The notes under the pieces are model-generated. The model searched no databases. It saw only the letters and a list, made by a program, of their open reading frames with translations, and was not told the origin of the DNA. Shown here piece after piece: positions 18,879 to 29,884 of a stretch of 64,000 nt of DNA (position 1 is its first letter; each line of letters starts with the position of its first letter). This stretch comes from Cohnella kolymensis (GTDB lineage Bacteria > Bacillota > Bacilli > Paenibacillales > Paenibacillaceae): the NCBI RefSeq assembly GCF_000829465.1, contig NZ_JXAL01000001.1, positions 62,001 through 126,000 of the forward strand, given 5' to 3'. The translations under genes were made by a program, and so were the position numbers.

Positions 18879-18945
18879 AGATATCAGATGCTTCGGTACG
18901 ATGCTTGGCCGGGTCGGGTCGCGCCGTAATGGTCAGCGCTTCGTA

Positions 18946-20205
18946 TTATTGTTTCGCATTCTTTTCGCTTAATTTAATGTTCTTCTGATGCTGGCTGTAA
19001 GTGACTGCGAACAAGTGGCTGTTCGTGCCGTCTTTCTTCGTCACGTAATACAAGTAGTCCGTCTCGTTCGGGTAAAGCGCCGCCTCAATCGACTTGAAGC
19101 TTGGACTTGCGATCGGCCCTGGAGGCAAACCCGGATGCAGATACGTATTGTACGGGCTGTCGACCTTAAGGTCGGATTCCATCAGCCGTTCCTTTTGCTT
19201 ATCCAGCAGGTATTGGATCGTGGCGTCGATTTGAAGAGGCATTTTGATTTTGAGACGGTTATGGATGACGCTTGCTACGATAGGCCGTTCTTCGTCGATA
19301 ACGACTTCGCGCTCTACGAGAGACGCGATTGTCAGCAATTGATGAACGGTGAGTCCGCGCTCCTGCAACGTCGTCTGCCAGTCCTCCGGAAGCTGAGCCA
19401 GCTTGCGGTCCAGCTCGAACAACATCTTGTTCAGGATTTCGGTTTCCGTGCTGCCCTGCTTCATCTCATAAGTTTCCGGGAACAAATATCCTTCAAGCGG
19501 GTACCTGAGCTTGCTGTCTGCAGGCAGGGATTTGGTCCACACGGAACCGGTCCACTTATCCGGCTGAGCAGCCGCTTCGAGGAAGTTATCTTTATTTACT
19601 TTGCCTTGCTGCGCTATACGTTCCGCGATTTGTTTCACAGTGAAACCTTCGGGAATCGTAAAATGAATAGCCTCTGCCGCAACCGCCTCGCCTGCGTTAA
19701 GCTTGGCGACAATCTGGTCGCGCGTCATCCCCGGCTTCAAATCATATACTCCGGCTTGAAACCGGGAACCCTCGTTCTTGATTTTCATCCATCCGCTGAA
19801 AAGAAAAGCATCGCGTATAAGTCCGTGTTGTTCAAGCGCTTCCGCTACATCTTTAGCACGCATTCCTTTTTCTATCGTAAAACGAACCGGGGCGTCGGCA
19901 GCAGGCACCGGGCGCAATCCGTTCCAAAGATAAACCGCCACTCCGCCGGCTACGGCCAACACCAAACCTAGCGCAATCAAAAAAGACCACAGCAGCACGC
20001 GAGGTTTGCGGCGGCGGACGGCTAACGGCGAAGGCGCCCGAGCGGCTTCGGCTGCAGCGGCGGCTTCGCCGGTCACATTGTGACCCTGCTCCGGGCTTTC
20101 ATGGTGCGCATCCGTCACGGAACCGGATTTATCCCCATCTTCCTTGTTATTCGAGTAAATGGATTTCCAACCTTGCGATTGCGACGACTCCTCGTCTCTG
20201 TCCAC
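18946..20205 (-). CDS. mltG: Endolytic murein transglycosylase MltG (YceG-like)
   Basis: 419 residues from GTG 20205 behind GGAGGGG. A hydrophilic cytoplasmic tail of about 65 residues leads to a basic stop (RRRKPR), then one transmembrane helix (VLLWSFLIALGLVLAVAG). Next come a LysM-like region (FTIPEGFTVKQIAERIAQQG) and the catalytic YceG domain, with Glu in SLVEREV and the SPYNTYLHPGLPPGPI signature. It cleaves nascent glycan strands at the outer face of the membrane and sets their length. It sits between DUF1292 and the U32 pair as in Bacillus yrrL. Confidence 0.95.
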   Translation of the reverse strand: MDRDEESSQSQGWKSIYSNNKEDGDKSGSVTDAHHESPEQGHNVTGEAAAAAEAARAPSPLAVRRRKPRVLLWSFLIALGLVLAVAGGVAVYLWNGLRPVPAADAPVRFTIEKGMRAKDVAEALEQHGLIRDAFLFSGWMKIKNEGSRFQAGVYDLKPGMTRDQIVAKLNAGEAVAAEAIHFTIPEGFTVKQIAERIAQQGKVNKDNFLEAAAQPDKWTGSVWTKSLPADSKLRYPLEGYLFPETYEMKQGSTETEILNKMLFELDRKLAQLPEDWQTTLQERGLTVHQLLTIASLVEREVVIDEERPIVASVIHNRLKIKMPLQIDATIQYLLDKQKERLMESDLKVDSPYNTYLHPGLPPGPIASPSFKSIEAALYPNETDYLYYVTKKDGTNSHLFAVTYSQHQKNIKLSEKNAKQ

Positions 20206-20274
20206 ATTTTCCCCTCCAGCAGCCCTTCACGTATTGGAAAAAGAGCGGTTGCCCGCTCTTCGTTCCCTAAGTAC

Positions 20275-20571
20275 TCAGGGCTGGTCGTCACTTCCGAACT
20301 GCAAATCATCGTAGGCTTCCGATACTCTATCCCACTCTTCGTCGTCTTCAACCGTCTCGAGCTGAAGGCCGCCGTCGGGCTCTGTAAGAACGCGAAAAAC
20401 CTCGATCTCTTCTTCTATTTTCATCGTTTCCGACTGAAGCACCGCATAACGGTTGCCGCCGACAGTGAGCTCCGCCAAAATCCGGAAGGATTCCGGCGCT
20501 TCCGCTTCCGCGTTCAGTTCAACGGTATCGCCGAACAATTCCTTAAGACTGGGAAGCTGCTGCGCGCTCAT
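20275..20571 (-). CDS. DUF1292 family protein, second copy
   Basis: 98 residues from ATG 20571, which overlaps the TGA of the previous gene as ATGA. It is rich in Glu and Asp, with the DUF1292 layout (FRILAELTVGGNRYAVLQSE, IEVFRVLTEPDG, EDDEEWDRVSEAYDDL). Function unknown. It looks like a diverged tandem duplicate of the preceding gene; translational coupling is likely. Confidence 0.85.
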   Translation of the reverse strand: MSAQQLPSLKELFGDTVELNAEAEAPESFRILAELTVGGNRYAVLQSETMKIEEEIEVFRVLTEPDGGLQLETVEDDEEWDRVSEAYDDLQFGSDDQP

Positions 20572-20891
20572 TGGCCTTTGCTGCCGCCGTCGGTTTCGGC
20601 TTCGTCGAATTCCCCGATCAATGTATTGAAAGTCTCTTCCACCATATCCCATTCTTCTTGCTCTTCAATAGGAAACAGCTTGATCTCTTCATTCTCTTCT
20701 TCGTAACGGAAGGCGAACACTTCCTGTTCCTCTTCCGTATCTTCTTCAGCCGGAACGACCATCAAATATTTGCGGTCGGTGCCGTCGTCCAACTCGAACC
20801 GCATGATTACCTCGAACGCTTCTTCATTGCCCTCGTCGTCCGGAATATAAATGATCTCAGCATCTTCCGTCAGGTTGTTTTCGTCCGTCAC
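20568..20891 (-). CDS. yrzB: DUF1292 family protein (YrzB-like)
   Basis: 107 very acidic residues with the DUF1292 pattern: EIIYIPDDEGNEEAFEVIMRF, RKYLMVVPAE, EVFAFRYEEE and EEWDMVEETFNTL. Function unknown. It follows ruvX closely and precedes mltG, as in the Bacillus yrzL-yrrK-yrzB-yrrL order. Confidence 0.9.
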   Translation of the reverse strand: MTDENNLTEDAEIIYIPDDEGNEEAFEVIMRFELDDGTDRKYLMVVPAEEDTEEEQEVFAFRYEEENEEIKLFPIEEQEEWDMVEETFNTLIGEFDEAETDGGSKGQ

Positions 20892-20900
20892 GGTTATCCC

Positions 20901-21314
20901 TCATTTCGCTCTTGAATCGAGATAGTTTTGCAATAAAATGGCTGCGGCCATTTTATCCACCACTTGCTTCCGTTTCTTGCGGCTCACATCGGCTTCCAAA
21001 AGCGTCCGTTCAGCGGCGACCGTCGTCAGTCGTTCATCCCAAAGCTGGACAGGCATGGATAGTTTCTGCCGCAATCGCTCTGCGAATGCCATGCAAATTT
21101 CCCCACTCGGACCGATGCTGCCGTTCATGTTCTTCGGGAGGCCTACGACAAGCGACTCCACCTCGTATTGCTCGACCAGCTCCGCTACACGGGCTAATTC
21201 GTCGCTAACGAACTTGCGGTCGATCACTTCTATTCCTTGAGCGGTCCAACCGAACGCGTCGCTCACCGCCACGCCGATCCGCCGCTCTCCGTAGTCTAGC
21301 CCCATGATCCGCAT
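20901..21314 (-). CDS. ruvX: RuvX/YqgF family Holliday junction resolvase homologue
   Basis: 137 residues. RNase H-like fold with MGLDYGERRIGVAVSD at the start, VVGLPKNMNGSIG in the middle, WDERLTT and a final DKMAAAILLQNYLD. Family members process the 5' end of pre-16S rRNA or resolve DNA junctions. ATG 21314 begins one base after the ireB stop, so coupling is likely; ATG 21305 is an alternative. The longer open frame to 21368 overlaps ireB and is not needed. Confidence 0.94.
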   Translation of the reverse strand: MRIMGLDYGERRIGVAVSDAFGWTAQGIEVIDRKFVSDELARVAELVEQYEVESLVVGLPKNMNGSIGPSGEICMAFAERLRQKLSMPVQLWDERLTTVAAERTLLEADVSRKKRKQVVDKMAAAILLQNYLDSRAK

Positions 21315-21315
21315 A

Positions 21316-21591
21316 CTAACGGTTCTGCTGCAGATAGAAGCGTACGAGCTCTTCGATGATTTCGTCACGCTCCTTCTTCCGGATGAGGCTGCGAGCGTTG
21401 TTGTGGCGCGGAATGTAAGCCGGGTCTCCCGACAACAGGTAGCCGACGATTTGATTGATGGGATGGTACTCTTTTTCTACAAGGGCATCATGCACCGTAA
21501 ATAAAATTTCCCGGGATGAAACTTGCTCAGGATCCGCTACCACGTCAAACTTGACCGTTGTGTCCATTTGATTCTTGTCCGCGGATTTCAC
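21316..21591 (-). CDS. ireB: IreB family regulatory phosphoprotein (YrzL, DUF965)
   Basis: About 91 residues. MDTTVKFDV and [20 protein letters not shown] then [21 protein letters not shown] are diagnostic. In enterococci IreB is a substrate of the PASTA kinase IreK. GTG 21591 has GAGG eight bases upstream; ATG 21567 (MDTTVKF) is the alternative with a weaker site. It leads ruvX and follows alaS by about 110 bp. Confidence 0.93.
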   Translation of the reverse strand: MKSADKNQMDTTVKFDVVADPEQVSSREILFTVHDALVEKEYHPINQIVGYLLSGDPAYIPRHNNARSLIRKKERDEIIEELVRFYLQQNR

Positions 21592-21701
21592 CGTCAGCAC
21601 CTCGCTCTCACTGTCAAACATGCAATTCTTTGTCTCATCATAACACATTCTGTTGTACACAGGAAATTAGTGGCTCAACTATCATCCGGCCAGCGGCGTA
21701 T

Positions 21702-24343
21702 CTATTTTCCGGAAGTCTGTGCGAGCACCAAATGTTCAGCGGCTTGAAGCGCTTCGTCCAGCTTCGACGGATCTTTACCGCCGGCTTGTGCCAGCTCAGG
21801 TTTGCCGCCGCCTCCCCCGCCGCAGATGGCGGCCATTTCCTTGATCAGTTTGCCGGCATGCAAGCCTTGGCTGACAAGGTCAGGCGTAACGGCGACGACC
21901 AGATTCACTTTGTCGTCGGCAACCGCGCCGAGCGCGAGCACGGCTGAGCCGAGCTTTGCTTTCAGCTCATCGGCAACGCCGCGCAAAGCTTCCATGCCGC
22001 CTGCATTCACCCGGGCTGCAAGCAGAGTGACTCCGCCGATGGTTTTCGCTTGACCGGCGAGCTCTGCGGCTTCCAGCCGGCTCAGCTTGCTTTGCAGCGA
22101 TTCATTGTCGCGCTGCAGTTGACGCACGTCGCCTTGCACGGCCTCGACTCTTTTGGATACATCCACCACGCTGCATTTAAGAAGAGCGGCGGCGCTTTTT
22201 AGTACGTCGAGCTGCTCATCCAAGTATTCGTAAGCGTTGCGCCCGGTGACGGCCTCGATCCGGCGGACGCCCGAGCCGATGCCGCTTTCGCTGACAAGCT
22301 TGAACAAGCCGATCTGCGCGGTGTTGCGGACATGGCAGCCGCCGCACAGCTCCAAGCTGTAATCGCCGACACGCACGACGCGCACGATATCGCCGTATTT
22401 TTCTCCGAACAGGGCCATCGCGCCCATTCCCTTAGCTTCAGCAATCGGTTTGAACGCAATATCCACGTCGGTACCGAGCCAGATTTGTTCATTCACGCGC
22501 CGCTCGACGGCAGCCAGCTCTTCGGCGGTAATTGCGCCAAAGTGGGAAAAGTCGAAGCGCAGACGATCCGGTTCCACCAGGGAACCCGCTTGGTTTACAT
22601 GCTCTCCGAGCACTTCTTTCAGCGCTTTATGAAGTAGATGCGTCGCCGTGTGGTTACGGACAATAGCGCTGCGCTCGGCTGCGTTAACCGCGGCTTTAAC
22701 CGTATCGCCGACTTGTAAAACGCCTCCCGTCACCGTTACCTGATGAACATGCTGGCCGTGCGGAGCTTTCGTCAGGCCGGTCACTTCCGCCTCCACTCCG
22801 TTGCCGGACAGTACCCCGCGGTCGCTGACCTGACCGCCGCTCTCCGCGTAGAATGGGGTGCGATCAAGCAGAACCAGCACCTTGTCGCCTGCTCTTGCCG
22901 AATCTGCAAACCGGTTGTCTGCGACAATTGCAATCACGCGGGCGTCTGCGCTCAAACTGTCATAGCCGACGAATTCGCTTCGTTCGGTGTAATCCGCCAA
23001 AGGACCGCCCTGTACCTTCATGCTTTCCCCTTCATGGCGCGCCGAACGCGCGCGCTCACGCTGCTCTTCCATGGAAGCGTCGAAGCCTTCGCGATCGACG
23101 GTCATCCCTTGTTCAGCCGCATAGTCTTCCGTCAAGTCGAACGGGAACCCGTACGTATCATACAGCTTGAAAGCGTCAGGACCGGAGATCTGTCTCTTGC
23201 CCTCCGCCGCTGCGTTCTTGCAAAGCTCGGCCAGGATAGCCAAACCGTCCGAAAGAGTCTTATGGAACTGCTCTTCCTCCGTACGGATAACTTTTTCGAT
23301 AAAATCGCGTTTGTCTACACTTCCGGGTAAAATCCGCCCATAACTTCGCCAACCGTCGAGGTCAACTCCCATAGGAACGGACGGTCGACACCGAGAACTT
23401 TTCCGTATCGGACCGCACGCCGCAGAAGCCGTCGAATGACATAACCGCGGCCTTCGTTGGAAGGCAGAACGCCGTCGCCCACGGAGAACGCCACGGTCCG
23501 GATATGGTCGGCGATGACTTTCAACGCCACATCCGTGTCTTCGCCGGCTTTATACTTGACACCTGCAATGGCACACGTACGCTCGATCAGAGGCATGAAC
23601 AGATCCGTGTCAAAGTTCGAGTCGACGTCCTGCACGATGGAAGCGAAACGCTCCAGCCCGGCGCCGGTGTCGATATTTTTGTCCGGGAGCGGCGTGTAGC
23701 TGCCGTCTTTGTTGTGGTTGAACTGGGTGAATACCAGGTTCCATACTTCGAGGAAACGCTCGTTTTCCCCGCCCGTAACACATTCAGGATCCGCCAGATC
23801 CCCATACTTCTCGCCGCGGTCGTAGAAAATTTCGGTACACGGTCCGCACGGGCCTTCGCCGATATCCCAGAAGTTCTCCTCCAGCCGGTAAATCCGTTCC
23901 GCCGGCAGTCCGATTTTCTGGTTCCAATAACGGAACGCTTCCTCATCGTCAGGATGGATCGTGACGGACAGCTTCTCCGGCTCAAACCCGATCCACTGGG
24001 GCGCGGTGAGAAATTCCCAAGCCCAGGTAATCGCTTCTTCCTTGAAATAATCTCCGATTGAGAAGTTGCCGAGCATCTCGAAAAAGGTATGGTGCCGGCG
24101 CGTTTTGCCTACGTTCTCGATATCGTTCGTGCGGATGCATTTTTGCGAGTTGGCGATTCTCGGATTAGCCGGTTTTACCCGGCCGTCGAAATAAGGCTTC
24201 AGCGGCGCCATGCCTGCGTTGATCCAAAGCAGCGACGGATCGTTGTGCGGTACGAGTGAAGCGCTCGGTTCGATGTTGTGTCCTTTGCTTGCGAAAAATT
24301 CCAGCCATTTGGCGCGGATCTCAGCCGCTTTCATCGGTTTCAT
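21702..24343 (-). CDS. alaS: Alanyl-tRNA synthetase, frameshifted
   Basis: About 880 residues when joined, normal for AlaS. It charges tRNA-Ala and edits mischarged tRNA. The N-terminal catalytic core starts at ATG 24343 behind GGAGG ([24 protein letters not shown]). The editing domain has [11 protein letters not shown] and CGGCHVRNT, and the C-terminal part ends in the glycine-rich [15 protein letters not shown]. The first frame stops with TAG at 23317-23315 after GGFYPEV, while the next frame resumes [11 protein letters not shown]. Adding one base near 23316-23320 gives GGFYPEVVDKRDF. A gene this essential is unlikely to be truly broken unless another copy exists. It is preceded by a T-box leader. 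Confidence 0.95.
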
Positions 24344-24374
24344 GGGATTATCCTCCTCTTAAATACGTGCAGAA

Positions 24375-24650
24375 AATAAAAAAAACGCCCCCTAAAATCA
24401 GGGACGAATGTATTCGCGGTACCACCCTGGTTATCGCATCCGTCAGGAATGCGATCTCCTCAGCAGGGATAACGGCCTTCGCCGGCGGACTTGTCTCCGC
24501 ACTCAGAAACCAGCTTCCCATGCCCTTCGCAAATGAAGATCATTCCAGCCTTGCCTCGTCCTCATTCAGCTGTATCGGCTGCTCGGGAAAAAGCGCGTAA
24601 TCTTCTCTCTGGCTTGCGGACTGCACAGTACTTATGTTCCCTCAACGTAT
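24375..24650 (-). ncRNA. T-box leader of alaS
   Basis: On the minus strand the conserved T-box AGGGTGGTACCGCG lies at 24428-24415, followed by a terminator that pairs CGTCCCTGA with the complementary arm and ends in T8 (to about 24377). Upstream, a Stem I region carries the AGAGAG motif near 24605. Uncharged tRNA-Ala binding would stabilise the antiterminator and turn alaS on. A possible alanine specifier is GCU in GGGAAGCUGG at 24514-24512, but I cannot prove this by folding. Confidence 0.92.
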
Positions 24651-24697
24651 TTCAATATGCATAGTATTTAAATTATAGACGGCGGTTTTCCACACTG

Positions 24698-25768
24698 TCA
24701 AACGGTTTTTCTGTGAATGTAGTATGCCGCGATATGCTGCACGATCACTTTCATCGCCGCATAGAACGGAACCGCCAAAATCATCCCCACCAAACCGGCC
24801 AGCTCCCCGCCCACGAGCAGGACCAGTATGATCGTGAGCGGATGCATTCTCATCGTTCGGCCTACCACTTGCGGGCTGACGACATTGCTCTCGAGGTTTT
24901 GGCAGATCATGTTAACGACAATGACCAAAACAACCATTTCCCACGATATCGTAGCCGCCATGAGGAGAGCAGGCAAAGCCCCGAAGAATGGGCCGAGATA
25001 GGGAATAATATCGAACAACGCGACGAAACCGGCCATGAGCAGCGGATACGGCATCCCGATGAGAAGATACCCGATATAAGCGAAAACGCCCGTGAAAATC
25101 GACACAAGCAGCTGCCCGCGTATGTAGCTGCCAAGCGCATGATCAATATCCTTCAGCAGCCTTACCGTATGCTTGCGCTGGGCCCGCGGCACATATTTCA
25201 AAGCGGCACGCTCAAATACGTCCATATCCTTCATCATGTAGAAGGCAAGGAACGGCACGATCATGGCGATGAACAATACATTCACGATCGCATCGATGTT
25301 ATTCAGGAACCCGGCGATCCGGACCTCTATTTGATGCTCAAGCCCGGCGAGAGAACGATTAACGCCGTCCCGCACGGAGTCCGGCAGGTCGTTGTTATTG
25401 TTGAACTGGTCAAATAGCGTCTGCGCTCTCATGATCATCTCGGGCAGATGCTCGTTCAGCTCTTTCACCTGCTCGATGAACATCGGAATGACGTTCATCA
25501 GAATAACGACGCATGCAGCGATAAATACGGCGTAAATCAACAGCACTGCAGCAGTGCGGGGCACCTTTCGATTGTGAAGAAGATTGACTATCGGATTCAG
25601 CATGTAGGAAATGATCATAGCGATAAGAAAAGGCGCAAATACGGCTCTGAGAAAATCATATATGGACCATATCATCGGGCGCACCAATGACAGTAAATAC
25701 AGAACCAGCAAAAGAAGTATCGTATAGATCAGCACGCTGAAAAAACGGCTTTGGACAAACCGGTTCAT
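24698..25768 (-). CDS. yrrI: AI-2E family permease (YrrI-like)
   Basis: 356 residues from ATG 25768, which has GGTGGAG upstream. Six to eight transmembrane helices (FSVLIYTILLLLVLYLLSL, AVLLIYAVFIAACVVILMNV, VNVLFIAMIVPFLAFYMM), then the family core IPYLGPFFGALPALLMA and VSPQVVGRTMRMHPLTI. It is intact, unlike the paralogue at 11 kb. It stands just upstream of alaS in the Bacillus order yrrD-yrrI-alaS. The substrate is unknown. Confidence 0.93.
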   Translation of the reverse strand: MNRFVQSRFFSVLIYTILLLLVLYLLSLVRPMIWSIYDFLRAVFAPFLIAMIISYMLNPIVNLLHNRKVPRTAAVLLIYAVFIAACVVILMNVIPMFIEQVKELNEHLPEMIMRAQTLFDQFNNNNDLPDSVRDGVNRSLAGLEHQIEVRIAGFLNNIDAIVNVLFIAMIVPFLAFYMMKDMDVFERAALKYVPRAQRKHTVRLLKDIDHALGSYIRGQLLVSIFTGVFAYIGYLLIGMPYPLLMAGFVALFDIIPYLGPFFGALPALLMAATISWEMVVLVIVVNMICQNLESNVVSPQVVGRTMRMHPLTIILVLLVGGELAGLVGMILAVPFYAAMKVIVQHIAAYYIHRKTV

Positions 25769-25856
25769 CGCTCCACCCCCTGTACTCGCCCCAGACCGTC
25801 GGTTTGCCTTCTTTTCAGTATATGTACTTGTCCTGAGAGCTAAACCTTGGGGAAAG

Positions 25857-25896
25857 CAAAAAAGCCCCGATCTCCAGTGGAGAATCCGGGCTTTTG
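25857..25896 (-). terminator. Rho-independent terminator after the YrrD unit
   Basis: AAAGCCCGGATTCTCC pairs across ACT with GGAGATCGGGGCTTT on the minus strand (one internal mismatch), then T6. It ends the unit formed by the PRC-barrel and zinc-ribbon genes. Confidence 0.9.
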
Positions 25897-25913
25897 GTGT
25901 CAAGCCGTAGTTT

Positions 25914-26120
25914 TTATATACCGTTTGCGTGAATCTGAGGCGCGATCGCCTCGCTGAAAAACAAGTCGTCCAGCGAGCTGAGCGTTCCGTCTTCTTCTAC
26001 TTGATATACAGACATCTTTTCGCCGTTTACTGTCAGCTCGATGAAACAGCTCCAGCAATAAAATTGATGGGAACCGATTTTCCCGATGTCTTTGGAATTG
26101 CAATTCGGGCATCTCATCAT
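25914..26120 (-). CDS. Small zinc-ribbon protein, 68 aa
   Basis: Two Cys pairs (CPNCNSKDIG and FYCWSCF) form a zinc ribbon in the first half; the acidic second half has no known motif. Function unknown. The start ATG overlaps the stop of the PRC-barrel gene as ATGA, so it is translationally coupled, and a terminator follows. Confidence 0.85.
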   Translation of the reverse strand: MMRCPNCNSKDIGKIGSHQFYCWSCFIELTVNGEKMSVYQVEEDGTLSSLDDLFFSEAIAPQIHANGI

Positions 26121-26662
26121 CCGTCTTCACCTGTCACTTTCCAAGTATGGTCTTTCTCTAATACCCGCTCAAAAGAGACAGGCACCATTATGGCATCCTC
26201 GCCAAGAGTTACTTCGTCAGGTCCCTCCGGCAGGAATAGTCTGCGCCTGCCCTGCATCAAATCCGCAAGAAAACCGTCCGTTAATTCATATCCTATTACT
26301 TGTGTACCCTTTGACTTCTTAAAATAAACGTCAGCGACTTCACCGAGGTACTGACCTTCCTTCGTATATACCGGCATGTCCTTTATGCTTACGACTCCGG
26401 AATGAAAGGTCCGCAGCAGCTGCTTCTTATCTACCGTCGTTATGATCGCATCGTTTCGAATTAACAGGGCATCATGCTCGCAGGAAATGACGTCGTCCCA
26501 GCTGACTACTTTCGCAGCTTTACGGAACCAGACGCGGGCGTCCAGCACGATAGCGGTCATTGTCCAAAATTCATCGAACCAAATGTCTCTCACTTTGCCT
26601 GCCCGCTTACCATTTTCCAGTATAACAGGGAGATTGAGTATGTGTTGAACCTGGATAATCAT
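26117..26662 (-). CDS. yrrD: PRC-barrel domain protein (YrrD-like)
   Basis: 181 residues with two PRC-barrel repeats: residues about 5-75 (GKRAGKVRDIWFDEF, VLDARVWFRKAAKVVSWDDV) and 90-170 (GQYLGEVADVYFKKSKGTQVIGYELTDG). PRC barrels bind RNA or protein partners; RimM uses one in ribosome assembly. The exact role of YrrD is not established. It lies between the cysteine desulfurase and yrrI. Confidence 0.9.
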   Translation of the reverse strand: MIIQVQHILNLPVILENGKRAGKVRDIWFDEFWTMTAIVLDARVWFRKAAKVVSWDDVISCEHDALLIRNDAIITTVDKKQLLRTFHSGVVSIKDMPVYTKEGQYLGEVADVYFKKSKGTQVIGYELTDGFLADLMQGRRRLFLPEGPDEVTLGEDAIMVPVSFERVLEKDHTWKVTGEDG

Positions 26663-26689
26663 CGGTGGCCCTCGCGTTTAAAGTGCCTG

Positions 26690-27841
26690 TTATCTATTAC
26701 GTAATCGCGCTGAAATGGTTGCAACGATTTTAGCCGTTTCGACGGCTTCTTCTGTAGTATTACCCAATCCGAAGCTGAAACGTACGGCAGACGCTATACG
26801 ATCCTGTGACAATTTCATGGCGGTCAGCACATGGGACGGCTGAAGCGAGCCCGATGTGCATGCGGATCCGCCTGAAGCCGCTACACCTTCCAGGTCCAGA
26901 TTCATCAGCATACTCTCTGACGATATGCCGGGAAAGCTTAAGTTTACGATGTGCGGAAGTCTCTGCTCGAGGTGACCGTTCACCGTAAAGTGTTCGCGGC
27001 CTATCATCTCGCTTAATGCCCGCAGTAGCTCATCGCGAATGCCTGCGGCATGACTCCATCTGGATTCTCGTTCGTTTAATGCTAATTCAGCGGCTTTGGC
27101 GAATGCCGCAATGCCGGCCACGTTCTCGGTACCGGCGCGCCGATTGCGCTCTTGGCTCCCTCCGAAAATAACCGGATGGAACGGAACCCCTTTTCTTACA
27201 TACAGAAGACCCACACCTTGGGGGCCGTTGATTTTGTGCGCGGAAATGCTGAGGAGATCGATGGGAAGCTCTCGCAGATCCAGCTGCAAGTAACCGAAAG
27301 CCTGCACGGCATCTACATGCATGAGTGCCTTATGTTTTCGCGCCAATTCGCCGACTTCGGCAACCGGCTGTAATGTGCCTGTTTCGTTGTTGCCGGCCAT
27401 GACGCTCACAACCGCTGTCTTCTCGTTAATGGCAGCCTCGGCAGCCGAGGGTGAAATGCGTCCATGCTCATCAACCGGTAAGATCGTTAAACGAAAACCC
27501 TGCGCCTCGAGCTCCAGGCAAGTATTCAGCACGGCATGATGCTCCACCGCAGTCGTTACGATCCCGTCGCGGCCCCGTTTAAGCTGGGCGCGTGCCGCCC
27601 CGAATAAAGCGGAGTTGTCGCTTTCGCTGCCGCTTCCTGTAAACACAAGCTCTGAGGCCTGGCAGCCAAGCAGACGCGCGAGACTGTCCCGCGCAGCTGT
27701 AACCCGTCCTCTGCCGGCACGGCCGTAGCCGTGAAGGCTGGACGGGTTGTGCGGACCGCCGGCTGCAGCTTCGACGTACGCTTCTACCGCCTCGGCCCGC
27801 ATCGGCGTGGTAGCCGCATGGTCGAAATATATACTGGTCAC
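26690..27841 (-). CDS. iscS: Cysteine desulfurase (IscS/NifS-like, YrvO)
   Basis: About 383 residues. A PLP enzyme that takes sulfur from cysteine. Landmarks are YFDHAATTP at the start, HHAVLNTCLELE, GNNETGT, the PLP lysine in SAHKINGPQG, and the catalytic cysteine in ASGGSACTSGS. GTG 27841 is preferred because GAAGG stands eight bases before it; GTG 27850 is in frame. Next to cymR and mnmA, it is most likely the sulfur donor for MnmA-dependent tRNA 2-thiouridine, as YrvO is in Bacillus. Confidence 0.95.
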   Translation of the reverse strand: MTSIYFDHAATTPMRAEAVEAYVEAAAGGPHNPSSLHGYGRAGRGRVTAARDSLARLLGCQASELVFTGSGSESDNSALFGAARAQLKRGRDGIVTTAVEHHAVLNTCLELEAQGFRLTILPVDEHGRISPSAAEAAINEKTAVVSVMAGNNETGTLQPVAEVGELARKHKALMHVDAVQAFGYLQLDLRELPIDLLSISAHKINGPQGVGLLYVRKGVPFHPVIFGGSQERNRRAGTENVAGIAAFAKAAELALNERESRWSHAAGIRDELLRALSEMIGREHFTVNGHLEQRLPHIVNLSFPGISSESMLMNLDLEGVAASGGSACTSGSLQPSHVLTAMKLSQDRIASAVRFSFGLGNTTEEAVETAKIVATISARLRNR

Positions 27842-27855
27842 GCCTTGCACCTTCT

Positions 27856-28275
27856 TTAGATGTAAAACATATAATTGTCCGTCTTGTTCTCACCTTTAAA
27901 CTGAATCAGATCCGCAAGGTTCGTGGAATCGAGAACTTGCGCGATACTGTCGCGAATGCGCAGCCACAAATCCCGTTTCGCAGGATCGTCCTCTTCAGTG
28001 AAATCGACGGGACTGATCGGCCCTTCCAATACCCGGATAACATCACCAGATGTTATACTCTCCGGTTCCTTGGATAAAATGTATCCGCCATAAGCTCCTC
28101 TTACGCTTTTAACCAGGCCCGCATTTCGCAGCGGAGCTATCAACTGTTCCAAATAATGCTCGGACAGTCCGTTTTTCTCCGCAATGCTTTTAAGGGAAAT
28201 GGGCCCTTCGCCGAATCTGGCCGCAAGTTCCATCATGATCGTTAAGCCGTAGCGGCCTTTCGTCGAAATTTTCAA
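27856..28275 (-). CDS. cymR: Rrf2 family regulator CymR
   Basis: 139 residues from TTG 28275, with AGGTG upstream; the longer open frame to 28359 lacks a Shine-Dalgarno. MKISTKGRYGLTIMMELA and KSIAEKNGLSEHYLEQLIAPLRNAGLVKSVRGAYGGY form the Rrf2 winged helix. It has no cysteine triad for an Fe-S cluster, which fits CymR rather than IscR. CymR represses sulfur and cysteine metabolism genes together with CysK. It is cotranscribed with the cysteine desulfurase (gap 14 bp). Confidence 0.92.
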   Translation of the reverse strand: MKISTKGRYGLTIMMELAARFGEGPISLKSIAEKNGLSEHYLEQLIAPLRNAGLVKSVRGAYGGYILSKEPESITSGDVIRVLEGPISPVDFTEEDDPAKRDLWLRIRDSIAQVLDSTNLADLIQFKGENKTDNYMFYI

Positions 28276-28363
28276 AAGAACACCTGCTTTCTTGCCGGCA
28301 GCACGGATTTTATCGCCGTATGTCTGTCCATCCGGTAAATACGGGTATCCCCATAACAAATCT

Positions 28364-28394
28364 ATGTTATCACATATAATTCCTTTTTGGTCAA
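28364..28394 (-). promoter_or_regulatory. Possible cymR promoter
   Basis: Minus-strand TTGACC (28394-28389) and TAACAT (28369-28364) are separated by 19 bp. The spacing is long and the -10 is poor, but it is the best candidate before cymR. Confidence 0.35.
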
Positions 28395-28420
28395 TAAAAC
28401 CGTGACATATTCACGAATGA

Positions 28421-29635
<1,215 letters not shown>

Positions 29636-29687
29636 CGGTCATTAAGCCGCATTCGTTGTCGAGAACTAAGCCGCAATTTCTTGGACT

Positions 29688-29720
29688 AAGCCGCAACCCA
29701 TCTCGGGCTTGCGGCTTTTT
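29688..29720 (+). terminator. mnmA terminator with repeated 5' arm
   Basis: AAGCCGCAA (29688-29696) pairs with TTGCGGCTT (29709-29717), then T5. Two more copies of TAAGCCGCA lie upstream (about 29643 and 29667), which could pair with the same 3' arm. Confidence 0.85.
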
Positions 29721-29748
29721 CCTATTCACTCGATCCCAGACGCCACCT

Positions 29749-29820
29749 CCATTTCCCTTTCCATTTACCTTTCCATTTACCTCTCCATTTACCTCTCCAT
29801 TTCCCTGTCCAAATCCCTTA
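29749..29820 (+). repeat. 12-bp tandem repeat, six units
   Basis: Six consecutive 12-bp units of the form CCATTTACCTCT cover exactly 72 bp, the outer ones diverged. No gene is affected. It lies between the mnmA terminator and the second CTGAGT repeat field. Confidence 0.9.
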
Positions 29821-29884
29821 CAATATCCTCCGCTATTTTCCCATTCCTGCTAAACCGAACATACCCATCAATATCCTCGTTTCA

